Position numbers and translations under genes: made by a program. A stretch of DNA of 64,000 bases from Bacillus pumilus (GTDB lineage: Bacteria > Bacillota > Bacilli > Bacillales > Bacillaceae): the NCBI RefSeq assembly GCF_024498355.1, contig NZ_CP101833.1, forward strand, positions 38,501 through 102,500. The letters run 5' to 3'. Shown here one piece after another: positions 12,659-21,914 of this stretch; position 1 is the stretch's first letter, and every line of letters starts with the position of its first letter. The notes under the pieces are model-generated. The model did not search any database. It was given only the letters and a program-made list of their open reading frames with translations, and was not told the DNA's origin.

Positions 12659-13861
12659 ATGAAAAATCTGTTTTCTATCAAGCTAGGAAAAGGCAAGGTT
12701 TTATTACTAGTCGCTTGCTTACTTTTAGCTGGAACTGGGACGGCTTACGGTGCGCATGAGTTCACTAAGCAGTCTATTACCATTTCAATCAATGGTAAAG
12801 AGAAGACAATTCGTACACATGAAGAGACAGTAGCACAGCTGCTTTCAGACCTTGGGATACGGACCAGGGCGGAGGATCATATCTCTCCGAGTCTAAATAC
12901 AAAGATTCAAGACAATATGAACATTGTGTATGATGCGGCTATACCGGTTCATCTGACCCTAGATGGGAAAGAGAAAACGATATGGACAACAGATCAGACG
13001 GTTGGAGCATTATTGAAGAATGAGAAGATAGATATTGGGAAGCACGATCAAGTGACTCCAGGAAAGAATGACAAGATTAAAAAGAATATGAATCTTGTGG
13101 TTCAGCAGGCCTTCCAGGTCAGCTTAAAGGATGGAGGAAAGGATAAAAAAGTGTGGACCACTTCGACTACGGTCGCTGACTTTTTAAAGCAACAAGAGCT
13201 GAGGCTCAAGAAGCACGATAAGATCAAACCTGCGCTACATAGTAACATTTCTAAAGAAAGCGCAGATATCCAGATCACTCGGGTGGAAAAAGTCACCGAT
13301 GTAGTGGAAGAGAAAATTGCTTTTGATACCAAACATAAAAAGGATCGTTCTCTTGAAAAAGGAAAAGAGAAGGTGCTTAAAAAAGGTGAAGAAGGTAAAT
13401 TGAAGAAGCACTATGCCATTGTGAAAGAAAACGGCAAAGTGGTGTCTAAAGAATTAATCAAAGAAGTAACTGAAAAAGATAGCAAGGATCGTATAGTGGC
13501 CATTGGTACTCAAGTGTCCAAAAAGGAACCTAAAGCATCCCCTGCAGTTTCAAGAAGCAATGAATCATCAGGAAAAGAATTCTACGTGGCGTCAACAGCC
13601 TATACAGCGAGCTGTGCTGGATGTACGGGCAGAACGTCTACAGGTTTTAATTTAAAAGCAAATCCGGGTGCAAAGGTCATAGCAGTTGATCCGAGTGTCA
13701 TTCCGCTAGGCTCTAAAGTGTATGTGGAAGGCTATGGATATGCCGTTGCATCAGACACTGGATCTGCTATAAAAGGGAATAAAATTGATGTGTTCGTCCC
13801 AAGTAAGTCGGCAGCTTATCAATGGGGAAATAAACGAGTAAAAATTAGAGTGCTCAAATAA
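12659..13861 (+). CDS. yabE: Cell-wall-active protein YabE (DUF348, G5, 3D domains)
   Basis: 400 residues from ATG 12659. Seen: N-terminal basic stretch and membrane segment/signal anchor (VLLLVACLLLAGTGTAYG, about residues 14-32), three DUF348 repeats (about 38-80, 95-140, 150-190, each with the HDxI/P turn), a G5 domain (about 200-285, VTEKDSKDRIVAIGT), and a C-terminal 3D domain with the DTG and KIDVF aspartates. It resembles resuscitation-promoting/Sps factors and is probably a secreted lytic transglycosylase-like enzyme (family inference). Start is uncertain: the strong site AAGGAGG is 20 bases from this ATG but 8 bases from an in-frame ATC at 12647. The gene ends in a terminator and an ECF-type promoter points back into it. 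Confidence 0.88.
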   Translation: MKNLFSIKLGKGKVLLLVACLLLAGTGTAYGAHEFTKQSITISINGKEKTIRTHEETVAQLLSDLGIRTRAEDHISPSLNTKIQDNMNIVYDAAIPVHLTLDGKEKTIWTTDQTVGALLKNEKIDIGKHDQVTPGKNDKIKKNMNLVVQQAFQVSLKDGGKDKKVWTTSTTVADFLKQQELRLKKHDKIKPALHSNISKESADIQITRVEKVTDVVEEKIAFDTKHKKDRSLEKGKEKVLKKGEEGKLKKHYAIVKENGKVVSKELIKEVTEKDSKDRIVAIGTQVSKKEPKASPAVSRSNESSGKEFYVASTAYTASCAGCTGRTSTGFNLKANPGAKVIAVDPSVIPLGSKVYVEGYGYAVASDTGSAIKGNKIDVFVPSKSAAYQWGNKRVKIRVLK

Positions 13862-13883
13862 ACACATCAAATCATTTATATGA

Positions 13884-13914
13884 ACAGAGGGCTTTGCGCA
13901 CCCTCTGTTTTTTT
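13884..13914 (+). terminator. Terminator after yabE
   Basis: ACAGAGGG (13884-13891) pairs with CCCTCTGT and is followed by seven T residues. Confidence 0.85.
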
Positions 13915-13948
13915 GGTTATAATAGAAGCACTGTTTTCTAATTAATTA

Positions 13949-13975
13949 GACGCAAAAACAGCATGAAAGGTTTCA
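13949..13975 (-). promoter_or_regulatory. ECF-sigma promoter reading antisense into yabE
   Basis: On the minus strand TGAAAC (13970-13975), 17-bp spacer, CGTC (13949-13952): a good match to sigma-M/X/W promoters. It points leftward into the 3' end of yabE. In B. subtilis ECF sigma factors drive a cis-antisense RNA that lowers yabE expression; this site is in the right place for the same circuit. Confidence 0.65.
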
Positions 13976-14021
13976 TTTTCTGACCAAAAAATGTTTATTG
14001 TTTTTGCAAGCGGAGGAATAA

Positions 14022-15459
<1,438 letters not shown>

Positions 15460-15629
15460 CAGGCTGTCGAGAAAATCTCGACAATTTTTTTTAAGGTCTA
15501 GATACACCGTATATTGAATGTAACGAAAGCGAAAAACACCATATATCGTTTCGTGAACAGTTGAAAAGACAAAAATGAGGGCTTTGTTGACACCTTGTCT
15601 TGAAAACCCCCACTTTCTCTTTAAATCTG
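15460..15629. mobile_element. Candidate 170-bp non-autonomous insertion after ksgA
   Basis: This 170-bp segment lies between two identical 20-bp palindromic repeats, one containing the ksgA stop and the other running into the T-tract of what appears to be the original ksgA terminator. It begins CAGGCTGTCGAGAAA and ends AAATCTG. It carries a hairpin plus T-tract near its left end and has no open frame of note. Termini and size resemble the 174-bp segment after ftsH. Inference: decayed member of the same small mobile element type. Confidence 0.5.
15465..15490 (+). terminator. Terminator hairpin within the post-ksgA insertion
   Basis: TGTCGAGA (15465-15472) pairs perfectly with TCTCGACA (15476-15483) and is followed by eight T residues after one A pair. 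Confidence 0.8.
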
Positions 15630-15657
15630 AAGCCCTACTTTAAGGGCTTTTTCTTTT
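15630..15657 (+). terminator. Original ksgA terminator / right 20-bp direct repeat
   Basis: Second copy of the palindrome (15630-15649), here followed by TTTCTTTT. Its T-tract makes it the likely ancestral ksgA terminator, now 176 bp past the stop. Confidence 0.7.
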
Positions 15658-15664
15658 GTTTTTC

Positions 15665-15692
15665 ACCACTTTATCCGTTCGGGCATAGGCTA
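15665..15692 (+). promoter_or_regulatory. sigma-K promoter of yabG
   Basis: ACC at 15665-15667, 16 bp, then CATAGGCTA (15684-15692), matching the sigma-K pattern AC-N16-CATANNNTA. yabG is a mother-cell sigma-K gene in B. subtilis. Confidence 0.65.
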
Positions 15693-15776
15693 GAAAGAAC
15701 AGCACACATGAAAGATGAACATGTTCAACGCAAGACGATACCAACAGGATATGAGCCTGATTGTGGAGTGAAAAGC

Positions 15777-16661
15777 ATGCAATTTCAAATAGGAGATATG
15801 GTGACGAGGGCATCCTATCAAATGGATATTATGTTTCGTATCATTCGAATTGATGAGACAGATCAGCACGAAGCCACCGCCATTTTGCATGGGAATGAAG
15901 TGAGGCTGATTGCTGATGCAAAGATGTCTGACTTGGTCTTGATTCAAAAAGAGGAGCAGCTGACAAGAGAGAAGGACGACGAACGAAAAATTAACGAATC
16001 GCTCGATTTACTCAGACAGGATTATCAGCTGCTGCGTGAAAAACAAGAATATTATACTTCTGGACAATATCAGCATCAGGAGCAGTATTTTCACATGCCT
16101 GGAAAGGTTCTTCATTTAGATGGAGATGCTTCGTACTTAAAGAAATGCTTAGACGTATATGAACGAATTGGTGTGCCTGTGTATGGCGTGCATTGCCATG
16201 AGAAGAAAATGCCAAGCATGATTGACTCGTTAATCGATCAATATCGGCCTGATATCTTGGTCATCACAGGACATGATGCGTATTCCAAGCAAAAAGGCGG
16301 TGTACATGATATCGGTGCCTATCGCCATTCTCGTCATTTCGTTGAAACGGTTCAAAAAGCAAGAAGGAAAATTCCGCATTTAGATCAGCTTGTGATCTTT
16401 GCAGGTGCCTGTCAATCTCATTTTGAATCATTGATCCAAGCAGGTGCCAATTTTGCAAGCTCACCTTCTCGTGTCAACATCCATGCGCTAGACCCCGTCT
16501 ATATTGTTGCGAAGATCAGCTTCACTCCATTTGTAGATCGAATCAACGTGTGGGATGTGCTCCGAAATACATTAACAAGAGAAAAAGGTCTCGGAGGAAT
16601 CGAAACGAAGGGTGTTTTAAGGGTAGGTATGCCATATAAAAGAGACCAAGAATCGACATAA
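15777..16661 (+). CDS. yabG: Sporulation-specific protease YabG
   Basis: 294 residues (B. subtilis 290). YabG is a mother-cell protease that trims coat proteins such as SpoIVA and others and prepares sites for coat cross-linking. Seen: MQFQIGDMVTRASYQMD at the N-terminus, HMPGKVLHLDGD near 102, VYGVHCHEKK near 137, VITGHDAYS near 162, and the well conserved FAGACQSHFESL with a candidate catalytic cysteine near 207. ATG 15777 has GGAGTG 7 bases upstream and matches the B. subtilis start; frame remains open upstream to 15600 but runs through the sigma-K promoter, so extension is rejected. Expected late in sporulation. Confidence 0.94.
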   Translation: MQFQIGDMVTRASYQMDIMFRIIRIDETDQHEATAILHGNEVRLIADAKMSDLVLIQKEEQLTREKDDERKINESLDLLRQDYQLLREKQEYYTSGQYQHQEQYFHMPGKVLHLDGDASYLKKCLDVYERIGVPVYGVHCHEKKMPSMIDSLIDQYRPDILVITGHDAYSKQKGGVHDIGAYRHSRHFVETVQKARRKIPHLDQLVIFAGACQSHFESLIQAGANFASSPSRVNIHALDPVYIVAKISFTPFVDRINVWDVLRNTLTREKGLGGIETKGVLRVGMPYKRDQEST

Positions 16662-16688
16662 CCCGACTGATTTCAGTCTGGTTTTTTT
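16661..16688 (+). terminator. Terminator after yabG
   Basis: ACCCGACTGA pairs with TCAGTCTGGT and is followed by seven T residues. Confidence 0.8.
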
Positions 16689-16782
16689 ATATTCAAAAAG
16701 AAATTTCAAACGGATACATAATTCACCGGAATTTGAGAAAAATAGGGAGAAGAAAAGGTAGAAGTTTGTCAAAATTATTTTG

Positions 16783-16812
16783 TTGACAATGGCTCGTGTT
16801 CGTTGATATAAT
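16783..16812 (+). promoter_or_regulatory. Upstream veg promoter
   Basis: TTGACA (16783-16788), 18 bp, TATAAT (16807-16812). First of two tandem consensus promoters. Confidence 0.8.
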
Positions 16813-16823
16813 TTAATTTTTAT

Positions 16824-16852
16824 TTGACAAAAACGGGCCGTTGTTGTATAAT
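16824..16852 (+). promoter_or_regulatory. Downstream veg promoter
   Basis: TTGACA (16824-16829), 17 bp, TATAAT (16847-16852), a perfect sigma-A promoter with an A/T-rich upstream region. Equivalent to the very strong veg promoter of B. subtilis. Confidence 0.9.
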
Positions 16853-16873
16853 TATCTCAGTGAGGTGGATGCA

Positions 16874-17131
16874 ATGGCGAAGACTTTGTCCGACATCAAA
16901 AGATCGCTTGATGGTAACTTAGGTAAACGTTTGACGTTAAAGGCTAACGGAGGCCGCCGTAAAACAATTGAGCGTTCGGGCATTTTAGCTGAAACGTACC
17001 CTTCTGTTTTTGTGATTCAATTAGATCAAGATGAGAATTCGTTTGAAAGAGTTTCTTACAGTTATGCAGATATACTGACTGAGACGGTCGAATTAACGTT
17101 CGATGATACCGCTAGCTCAGTCGCCTATTAA
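16874..17131 (+). CDS. veg: Veg protein (biofilm regulator)
   Basis: 85 residues, nearly identical to B. subtilis Veg. A small, abundant cytoplasmic protein with an SH3-like beta-rich fold; in B. subtilis it stimulates biofilm matrix genes, apparently by weakening SinR repression. Seen: [20 protein letters not shown] and the central [19 protein letters not shown] 16874 follows GAGGTGG. Two consensus promoters explain its very high expression. An in-frame ATG at 16841 lies within the promoter and is rejected. Confidence 0.96.
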   Translation: MAKTLSDIKRSLDGNLGKRLTLKANGGRRKTIERSGILAETYPSVFVIQLDQDENSFERVSYSYADILTETVELTFDDTASSVAY

Positions 17132-17134
17132 TGG

Positions 17135-17162
17135 GCAGTGAACTTCTTGTTTACTGCTTTTT
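17135..17162 (+). terminator. Terminator after veg
   Basis: GCAGTGAAC pairs with GTTTACTGC, followed by TTTTTG. Confidence 0.75.
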
Positions 17163-17293
17163 GTTTTGCCTTTTTTTCTGTATGGGCGCCTGTCCATTAT
17201 TTGAAAGGGGTAAAAGGAAAGATTCGATACAAAATAAGAAAGCCACGAAGCGGTGGCGCTGATTCGAATTCTCGACTAAAGGGGCTGTTTCGT

Positions 17294-17479
17294 TTGGGTA
17301 GACGCCGAGGCATTATGTCAGATGAGTTCAAATACGAACTGGCGAAGGATCTTGGATTTTATGATACCGTCAAAAATGGAGGCTGGGGAGAGATTCGTGC
17401 GCGTGACGCAGGTAACATGGTCAAACGTGCCATTGAATTAGCTCAACAGCACATGGCTCAGGATGAGAATCAACGATAG
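17294..17479 (+). CDS. sspF: Small acid-soluble spore protein SspF (alpha/beta type)
   Basis: 61 residues. Alpha/beta-type SASP: spore DNA-binding and a germination amino-acid source. Seen: [19 protein letters not shown] and [20 protein letters not shown], the SASP core with the GPR cleavage-like segment. The start is TTG 17294 (LGRRRG..., equivalent to MGRRRG in B. subtilis) with AAAGGGG upstream. The frame stays open back to 17138, but that region has no similarity to SASPs and holds the intergenic gap. Expected in the forespore under sigma-G; I could not fix a convincing -10. Confidence 0.93.
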   Translation: MGRRRGIMSDEFKYELAKDLGFYDTVKNGGWGEIRARDAGNMVKRAIELAQQHMAQDENQR

Positions 17480-17486
17480 ATAAACG

Positions 17487-17520
17487 GTCAGGGATACCTC
17501 GGGTGTCTCTGGCTTTTTTT
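17487..17520 (+). terminator. Terminator after sspF
   Basis: GTCAGGGATACC pairs with GGTGTCTCTGGC (with G-U pairs), followed by seven T residues. Confidence 0.8.
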
Positions 17521-17625
17521 GATGGAAAAGTCAGTGTGCTAGGCGTTAAAGCCAATATTCATCAGATCCATCAAATGTGATACAATATTGATACTTATGT
17601 TTAGATGGAGAAGTAGGTGAAATGT

Positions 17626-18495
17626 TTGCGTATTTTAGAAAAAGCACCGGCAAAAATTAATCTTTCACTTGATGTTCATGGAAAAAGACCGGATGGATAT
17701 CACGAAGTGGAGATGGTGATGACAACAATAGACCTTGCAGATCGACTAGAGCTGACGGAGCTGGACAAAGATGAAATCCGTGTATCATCTCATAATCGAT
17801 TTGTGCCAGATGATCAGCGTAATCTGGCCTATCAGGCGGCTAAATTACTAAAAACAAGATTCGGTATTCAAAAAGGAGTATCGATTGTCATCACAAAATC
17901 AATTCCTGTCGCAGCAGGTCTAGCTGGGGGCAGCAGCGATGCAGCAGCGGCTCTGCGCGGCTTAAATCGCTTGTGGAAGTTAAATCTCACGTTAGATGAA
18001 CTAGCTGAGCTTGGAGCGGAGATCGGCTCAGATGTCTCTTTTTGTGTACACGGAGGGACAGCACTAGCGACAGGACGTGGAGAGAAACTGAAGCATATTG
18101 CGACACCTCCGCATTGCTGGGTTATTTTAGCGAAGCCGGTGATTGGGGTATCTACAGCTGAAGTCTACAGACAATACGACGCAAGCAAAGTAGAACACCC
18201 AAATGTACAGCGTATGATAGAAGCAATTGAAGCGAAAGACTATAAAGGGATGTGCGGCTCACTCGGTAACGTTTTGGAATCTGTGACATTAAAGATGTAT
18301 CCAGAAGTAGATATGATTAAGAGACAGATGAAGCGATTCGGTGCAGATGCTGTTTTAATGAGTGGAAGCGGCCCAACTGTATTTGGCTTGATTCAATATG
18401 AATCTAAGGTACAAAGAATATATAACGGACTGAGAGGATTTTGTGATCAAGTTTACGCTGTCCGCATGATCGGCGAACAAAATGCCCTTGATTAA
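17626..18495 (+). CDS. ispE: 4-diphosphocytidyl-2-C-methyl-D-erythritol kinase
   Basis: 289 residues, exactly the B. subtilis length. Fourth enzyme of the MEP isoprenoid pathway: phosphorylates CDP-methylerythritol with ATP. GHMP kinase fold: [11 protein letters not shown] at residues 7-17, the glycine-rich phosphate loop [15 protein letters not shown] near 95-109, and [12 protein letters not shown] near 250. The start is taken as TTG 17626 with AGGTGA 5 bases upstream; a GTG at 17617 behind GATGGAG would add three residues. The purR promoter begins inside its last codons. Confidence 0.95.
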   Translation: MRILEKAPAKINLSLDVHGKRPDGYHEVEMVMTTIDLADRLELTELDKDEIRVSSHNRFVPDDQRNLAYQAAKLLKTRFGIQKGVSIVITKSIPVAAGLAGGSSDAAAALRGLNRLWKLNLTLDELAELGAEIGSDVSFCVHGGTALATGRGEKLKHIATPPHCWVILAKPVIGVSTAEVYRQYDASKVEHPNVQRMIEAIEAKDYKGMCGSLGNVLESVTLKMYPEVDMIKRQMKRFGADAVLMSGSGPTVFGLIQYESKVQRIYNGLRGFCDQVYAVRMIGEQNALD

Positions 18496-18516
18496 ATCCG
18501 TATATTAAGTTATATT
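18488..18516 (+). promoter_or_regulatory. sigma-A promoter of purR
   Basis: TTGATT (18488-18493, overlapping the ispE stop), 17 bp, TATATT (18511-18516). Confidence 0.6.
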
Positions 18517-18537
18517 ATTCATAAATTATTCGGGTTC
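18494..18537 (+). promoter_or_regulatory. Possible inverted PurBox pair at the purR promoter
   Basis: AAATCCGTATATT (18494-18506) and, in the opposite direction, GAACCCGAATAAT (minus strand of 18525-18537) each partly match the PurBox AWWWCCGAACWWT, as an inverted pair separated by 18 bp across the promoter. PurR autoregulation is known in B. subtilis. Matches are imperfect. Confidence 0.4.
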
Positions 18538-18550
18538 TGGGGGTAAGTTC

Positions 18551-19384
18551 ATGAAGTTTCGTCGAAGCGGCAGATTGGTGGACTTAACAAATTATTTGTT
18601 AACCCACCCGCACGTACTAGTACCGTTAACATTTTTTGCAGAACGATATCAATCTGCGAAGTCCTCCATTAGTGAAGACTTAACAATTATTAAACAGACC
18701 TTCGAACAGCAGGGCATAGGCACATTGCTTACTGTACCTGGTGCTGCTGGCGGAGTGAAATATATTCCAAAGATTCACCTAAAAGAAGCAGACGACGTAG
18801 TAAACGATATCGGAGAGGCTTTATCGACTCCTGAACGTGTACTTCCTGGCGGCTATTTATATTTAACCGATGTTTTAGGCAATCCATCGATTCTTGCGAA
18901 AATCGGTAAGCTTTTTGCGACCATCTTTGCGGACCGTGCGATTGATGTTGTCATGACCGTTGCGACGAAAGGTATTCCAATTGCCTATTCTGTTGCAGGT
19001 TATTTAAATGTGCCTGTTGTGATCGTTAGAAAAGATAATAAGGTAACCGAGGGATCAACTGTGAGTATTAATTATGCGTCAGGTTCTTCTAACCGAATTC
19101 AAACCATGTCACTTGCAAAGCGGAGCTTAGATAAAGGATCCAATGTCCTGATCATTGATGACTTTATGAAAGCGGGCGGAACCATTAATGGCATGATGAA
19201 TCTGCTTGAGGAATTCAATGCAAATGTTGCAGGGATCGGTGTTCTTTTAGAAGATGAGGGCGTAGATGAACGTCTTGTCGATGAATATATATCGTTGTTA
19301 AAGCTGTCAACCATTGATATGAAGCAGAAGATCATTGAGATCAATGAAGGCAATTTCCACGAGTTTTTTCATTCCAAAGCTTAA
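18551..19384 (+). CDS. purR: Purine operon repressor PurR
   Basis: 277 residues. Represses purine synthesis and uptake genes; PRPP binding releases it from PurBoxes. Seen: N-terminal winged helix (MKFRRSGRLVDLTNYLLTHP, about residues 1-74) and a phosphoribosyltransferase-like C-terminal domain with VTVATKGIPIAYSVAGY-like loops near 135-155 and the PRPP motif VLIIDDFMKAGGT near 198-210. About 8 residues shorter at the C-terminus than in B. subtilis. The ATG at 18551 follows GGGGGTAAG. It lies beside ridA and not far from prs, which makes its effector PRPP. Confidence 0.96.
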   Translation: MKFRRSGRLVDLTNYLLTHPHVLVPLTFFAERYQSAKSSISEDLTIIKQTFEQQGIGTLLTVPGAAGGVKYIPKIHLKEADDVVNDIGEALSTPERVLPGGYLYLTDVLGNPSILAKIGKLFATIFADRAIDVVMTVATKGIPIAYSVAGYLNVPVVIVRKDNKVTEGSTVSINYASGSSNRIQTMSLAKRSLDKGSNVLIIDDFMKAGGTINGMMNLLEEFNANVAGIGVLLEDEGVDERLVDEYISLLKLSTIDMKQKIIEINEGNFHEFFHSKA

Positions 19385-19422
19385 GCTTTGATCAAACATG
19401 TATTTGAATGGGAGAGATTGAT

Positions 19423-19800
19423 ATGACAAAAGTTGTTCAAACCAAAAACGCACCAGCAGCCATTGGACCTTACTCTCAAGGAATGATTGTCAATAACATG
19501 TTTTACAGCTCAGGCCAGATTCCATTAACGCCAGCTGGAGATTTCGTAAACGGAGATATTAAAGACCAAACACATCAAGTTTTCCGTAATCTCGAGGCCG
19601 TACTTGAAGCAGCAGGTGCTTCATTTGAAACAGTCGTGAAGGCAACTGTTTTCATTAAAGATATGGAACAATTTGCTGAAGTGAATGAAGTGTACGGTGA
19701 GTATTTCCATACGCATAAGCCAGCTCGTTCATGTGTAGAAGTAGCAAGACTTCCAAAGGATGCACTTGTAGAAATTGAAGTTGTTGCACTAGTGAAATAA
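19423..19800 (+). CDS. ridA: RidA family 2-iminobutanoate/2-iminopropanoate deaminase
   Basis: 125 residues (YabJ), the length of B. subtilis. RidA proteins hydrolyse reactive enamine/imine intermediates released by PLP enzymes such as threonine dehydratase. Seen: AAIGPYSQG near 11-19, [13 protein letters not shown] near 27-39, and [24 protein letters not shown] at the C-terminus, containing the conserved arginine and the RidA signature. ATG 19423 has GGGAGAG upstream; the in-frame ATG at 19408 lies within the ribosome site region. Downstream of purR, with which it is cotranscribed in B. subtilis. Confidence 0.95.
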   Translation: MTKVVQTKNAPAAIGPYSQGMIVNNMFYSSGQIPLTPAGDFVNGDIKDQTHQVFRNLEAVLEAAGASFETVVKATVFIKDMEQFAEVNEVYGEYFHTHKPARSCVEVARLPKDALVEIEVVALVK

Positions 19801-19848
19801 ACAGGCAGCCTCATTGAAAGCCGTTTGGTTTCATCATATGCAGGAAAA

Positions 19849-19872
19849 GGCATCATCATGATGTCTTTTTTT
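19849..19872 (+). terminator. Terminator after ridA
   Basis: GGCATCAT (19849-19856) pairs with ATGATGTC (19858-19865), followed by seven T residues; the loop is tight. Confidence 0.65.
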
Positions 19873-19957
19873 CACGTAACAGATGTAAGCGCCGTCATTG
19901 AAATGACAAAAAATGTATAAATATCCCGATATTTCAAAAAAAGTTTAAAAAAAGAGC

Positions 19958-19982
19958 AGGAGAATCACCACAATCGTTGAAT
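19958..19982 (+). promoter_or_regulatory. sigma-H promoter of spoVG
   Basis: AGGA (19958-19961), 17 bp, GAAT (19979-19982), the same element spacing as the sigma-H promoter of B. subtilis spoVG. The A/T-rich tract just upstream (19900-19955) is the type of DNA bound there by AbrB, encoded 10 kb away in this window. Confidence 0.7.
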
Positions 19983-20025
19983 ACCTAAGTAATGCTTTTA
20001 TATTGGGAAAAGGTGGTGAACTACT

Positions 20026-20322
20026 GTGGAAGTTACTGACGTAAGATTACGCCGCGTGAATACCGATGGTCGCATGAGGGCGATTGCATCCATCACGCTG
20101 GACCACGAATTTGTTGTTCATGATATTCGTGTGATTGATGGAAATAATGGGTTGTTTGTTGCAATGCCTAGCAAACGCACGCCTGATGGAGAGTTTCGCG
20201 ATATTGCACATCCAATTAACTCAAGCACTCGGGGTAAAATCCAAGATGCTGTTTTAAATGAATATCATCGCTTAGGCGAAGAAGAAGAAACAATTGAATA
20301 TGAAGAAGCTGGAGCTTCTTAA
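20026..20322 (+). CDS. spoVG: RNA/DNA-binding regulator SpoVG
   Basis: 98 residues. Small nucleic-acid-binding protein required for normal septation and spore cortex formation. Seen: [20 protein letters not shown] and [20 protein letters not shown], nearly identical to B. subtilis, with a slightly different acidic tail. The start is GTG 20026 behind AAAGGTGGTGA. Expression should be sigma-H driven and AbrB repressed from the promoter at 19958. A strong terminator follows. Confidence 0.96.
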   Translation: MEVTDVRLRRVNTDGRMRAIASITLDHEFVVHDIRVIDGNNGLFVAMPSKRTPDGEFRDIAHPINSSTRGKIQDAVLNEYHRLGEEEETIEYEEAGAS

Positions 20323-20336
20323 TCATATGTGAAACT

Positions 20337-20391
20337 AAAAAGACAGCTTTAAGAGAAAATGGAATGTTTTCTTTTAAATGCTGTCTTTTTT
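20337..20391 (+). terminator. Terminator after spoVG
   Basis: A long hairpin: AAAAGACAGC pairs with GCTGTCTTTT, extended inside by AAGAGAAAA against TTTTCTTTT, ending in T residues. Confidence 0.85.
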
Positions 20392-20457
20392 GCGTTTTTT
20401 CTTCTGTTTCTTCTGTGTATCATCCATTAGAAAATTATTGTACTTCCTCATGTATCC

Positions 20458-20486
20458 TTGAAATCAGTTCATATTTAGGATATATT
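20458..20486 (+). promoter_or_regulatory. sigma-A promoter of glmU
   Basis: TTGAAA (20458-20463), 17 bp, TATATT (20481-20486), about 35 bp ahead of glmU. Confidence 0.6.
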
Positions 20487-20521
20487 TTTCTATGGATAAT
20501 AGGGATATTGGAGGCCAATCA

Positions 20522-21892
20522 ATGGATAAGCGGTTCGCAGTGATATTAGCAGCGGGAAAAGGAACGAGAATGAAGTCAAAGCTATACAAAGTACTTCATC
20601 CAGTTTGCGGAAAGCCAATGGTCGAGCATGTGGCAGATGAAGCGTTAAAGCTTTCTTTAGCCAAGCTTGTGACGATTGTCGGTCATGGAGCAGAGGACGT
20701 CAAGGAACAGCTTGGGGATAGAAGTGAATATGCACTTCAAGAAGAACAGCTGGGAACAGCACATGCCGTCAAACAAGCAAAGTCGTTCCTCGCGCAGGAA
20801 AAGGGAACAACCATTGTCATCTGTGGAGATACGCCATTATTGACAGCGGAAACAATGGAAGCCATGTTAACCGAGCATCAAAAACATCAAGCGAAGGTCA
20901 CTATTTTAACAGCACATGCGGATGACCCAACAGGCTATGGCCGTATTATTCGTGACGAAACAGATGCTGTTGTGAAGATTGTGGAGCATAAAGATGCGAA
21001 TGATGCAGAACGTCAAGTGAATGAAATTAATACAGGGACCTATTGCTTCGCAAATGAAGATCTCTTCCGTGTGATTGAGCAAGTGTCGAATGAAAATGCA
21101 CAGGGCGAATACTATTTGCCAGATGTCATTGAAATTTTAAAGAATGAAGGACAAACAGTTGCAGCCTATCAAACACCGCATTTTGAAGAAACACTTGGAG
21201 TGAATGATCGTATTGCTCTATCACAAGCAGAGCAATTCATGAAGCGACGTATTAATCATCAGCATATGAAGAATGGTGTGACCTTGATTGATCCTGAGAA
21301 CACGTATATCTCGCCAGATGCTGTCATCGGTGAAGATACAATCATTTATCCTGGGACGGTCATCAAAGGGAATGTAAAAATCGGTGCAGACGCCACCATT
21401 GGGCCGAACACTGAAATTGTTGATAGCATCATCGGAGATCGAACAGTGATTAAGCAATCTGTCGTCTGCGATAGTGAGGTAGGAGTAGATGTGACAATTG
21501 GGCCGTTTGCGCATATTCGCCCGTTGTCGAAAATTGGCGATGAAGTGAAGATCGGGAATTTTGTCGAAATCAAGAAAACGGTTTTCGGTGACCGCAGCAA
21601 AGCATCCCACCTAAGCTATATTGGAGATGCAGAGGTCGGCACTGATGTAAACCTTGGCTGTGGATCAATTACAGTCAACTATGATGGGAAGAACAAATTC
21701 ATAACAAAGATTGAAGACGGCGCCTTTATTGGCTGTAATTCAAATCTCGTCGCACCAGTCACTGTCGGAAAAGGGGCATATGTTGCAGCCGGTTCAACGG
21801 TTACAGAAGATGTGCCGCAGGATGCATTGTCTATTGCTAGAGCAAGACAAGTCAATAAAGAAGATTATGTGAAAAATATTCATAAAAAATAA
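20522..21892 (+). CDS. glmU: Bifunctional GlcNAc-1-P uridyltransferase / GlcN-1-P acetyltransferase
   Basis: 456 residues (GcaD), identical in length to B. subtilis. Makes UDP-GlcNAc for peptidoglycan and teichoic acid. N-terminal Rossmann-like pyrophosphorylase domain with [16 protein letters not shown] (residues 9-24) and CGDTPLL near 101; C-terminal left-handed beta-helix from about 250 with hexapeptide repeats ([14 protein letters not shown]), and the acetyltransferase site [11 protein letters not shown] near 362. ATG 20522 has GGAGG 8 bases upstream; the in-frame ATG at 20492 sits in the promoter-proximal leader. Twenty-two bases before prs. Confidence 0.97.
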   Translation: MDKRFAVILAAGKGTRMKSKLYKVLHPVCGKPMVEHVADEALKLSLAKLVTIVGHGAEDVKEQLGDRSEYALQEEQLGTAHAVKQAKSFLAQEKGTTIVICGDTPLLTAETMEAMLTEHQKHQAKVTILTAHADDPTGYGRIIRDETDAVVKIVEHKDANDAERQVNEINTGTYCFANEDLFRVIEQVSNENAQGEYYLPDVIEILKNEGQTVAAYQTPHFEETLGVNDRIALSQAEQFMKRRINHQHMKNGVTLIDPENTYISPDAVIGEDTIIYPGTVIKGNVKIGADATIGPNTEIVDSIIGDRTVIKQSVVCDSEVGVDVTIGPFAHIRPLSKIGDEVKIGNFVEIKKTVFGDRSKASHLSYIGDAEVGTDVNLGCGSITVNYDGKNKFITKIEDGAFIGCNSNLVAPVTVGKGAYVAAGSTVTEDVPQDALSIARARQVNKEDYVKNIHKK

Positions 21893-21914
21893 TCCAAATA
21901 CCCGGAGGTTTACC

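Noticed and set aside
15600..15776. In-frame upstream extension of yabG
   Set aside because: It crosses the second terminator repeat and the sigma-K promoter; the homologous start is ATG 15777.
17138..17293. Upstream extension of sspF by 52 residues
   Set aside because: No similarity to SASPs, and it includes the veg terminator tail; TTG 17294 with its own ribosome site matches the family length.
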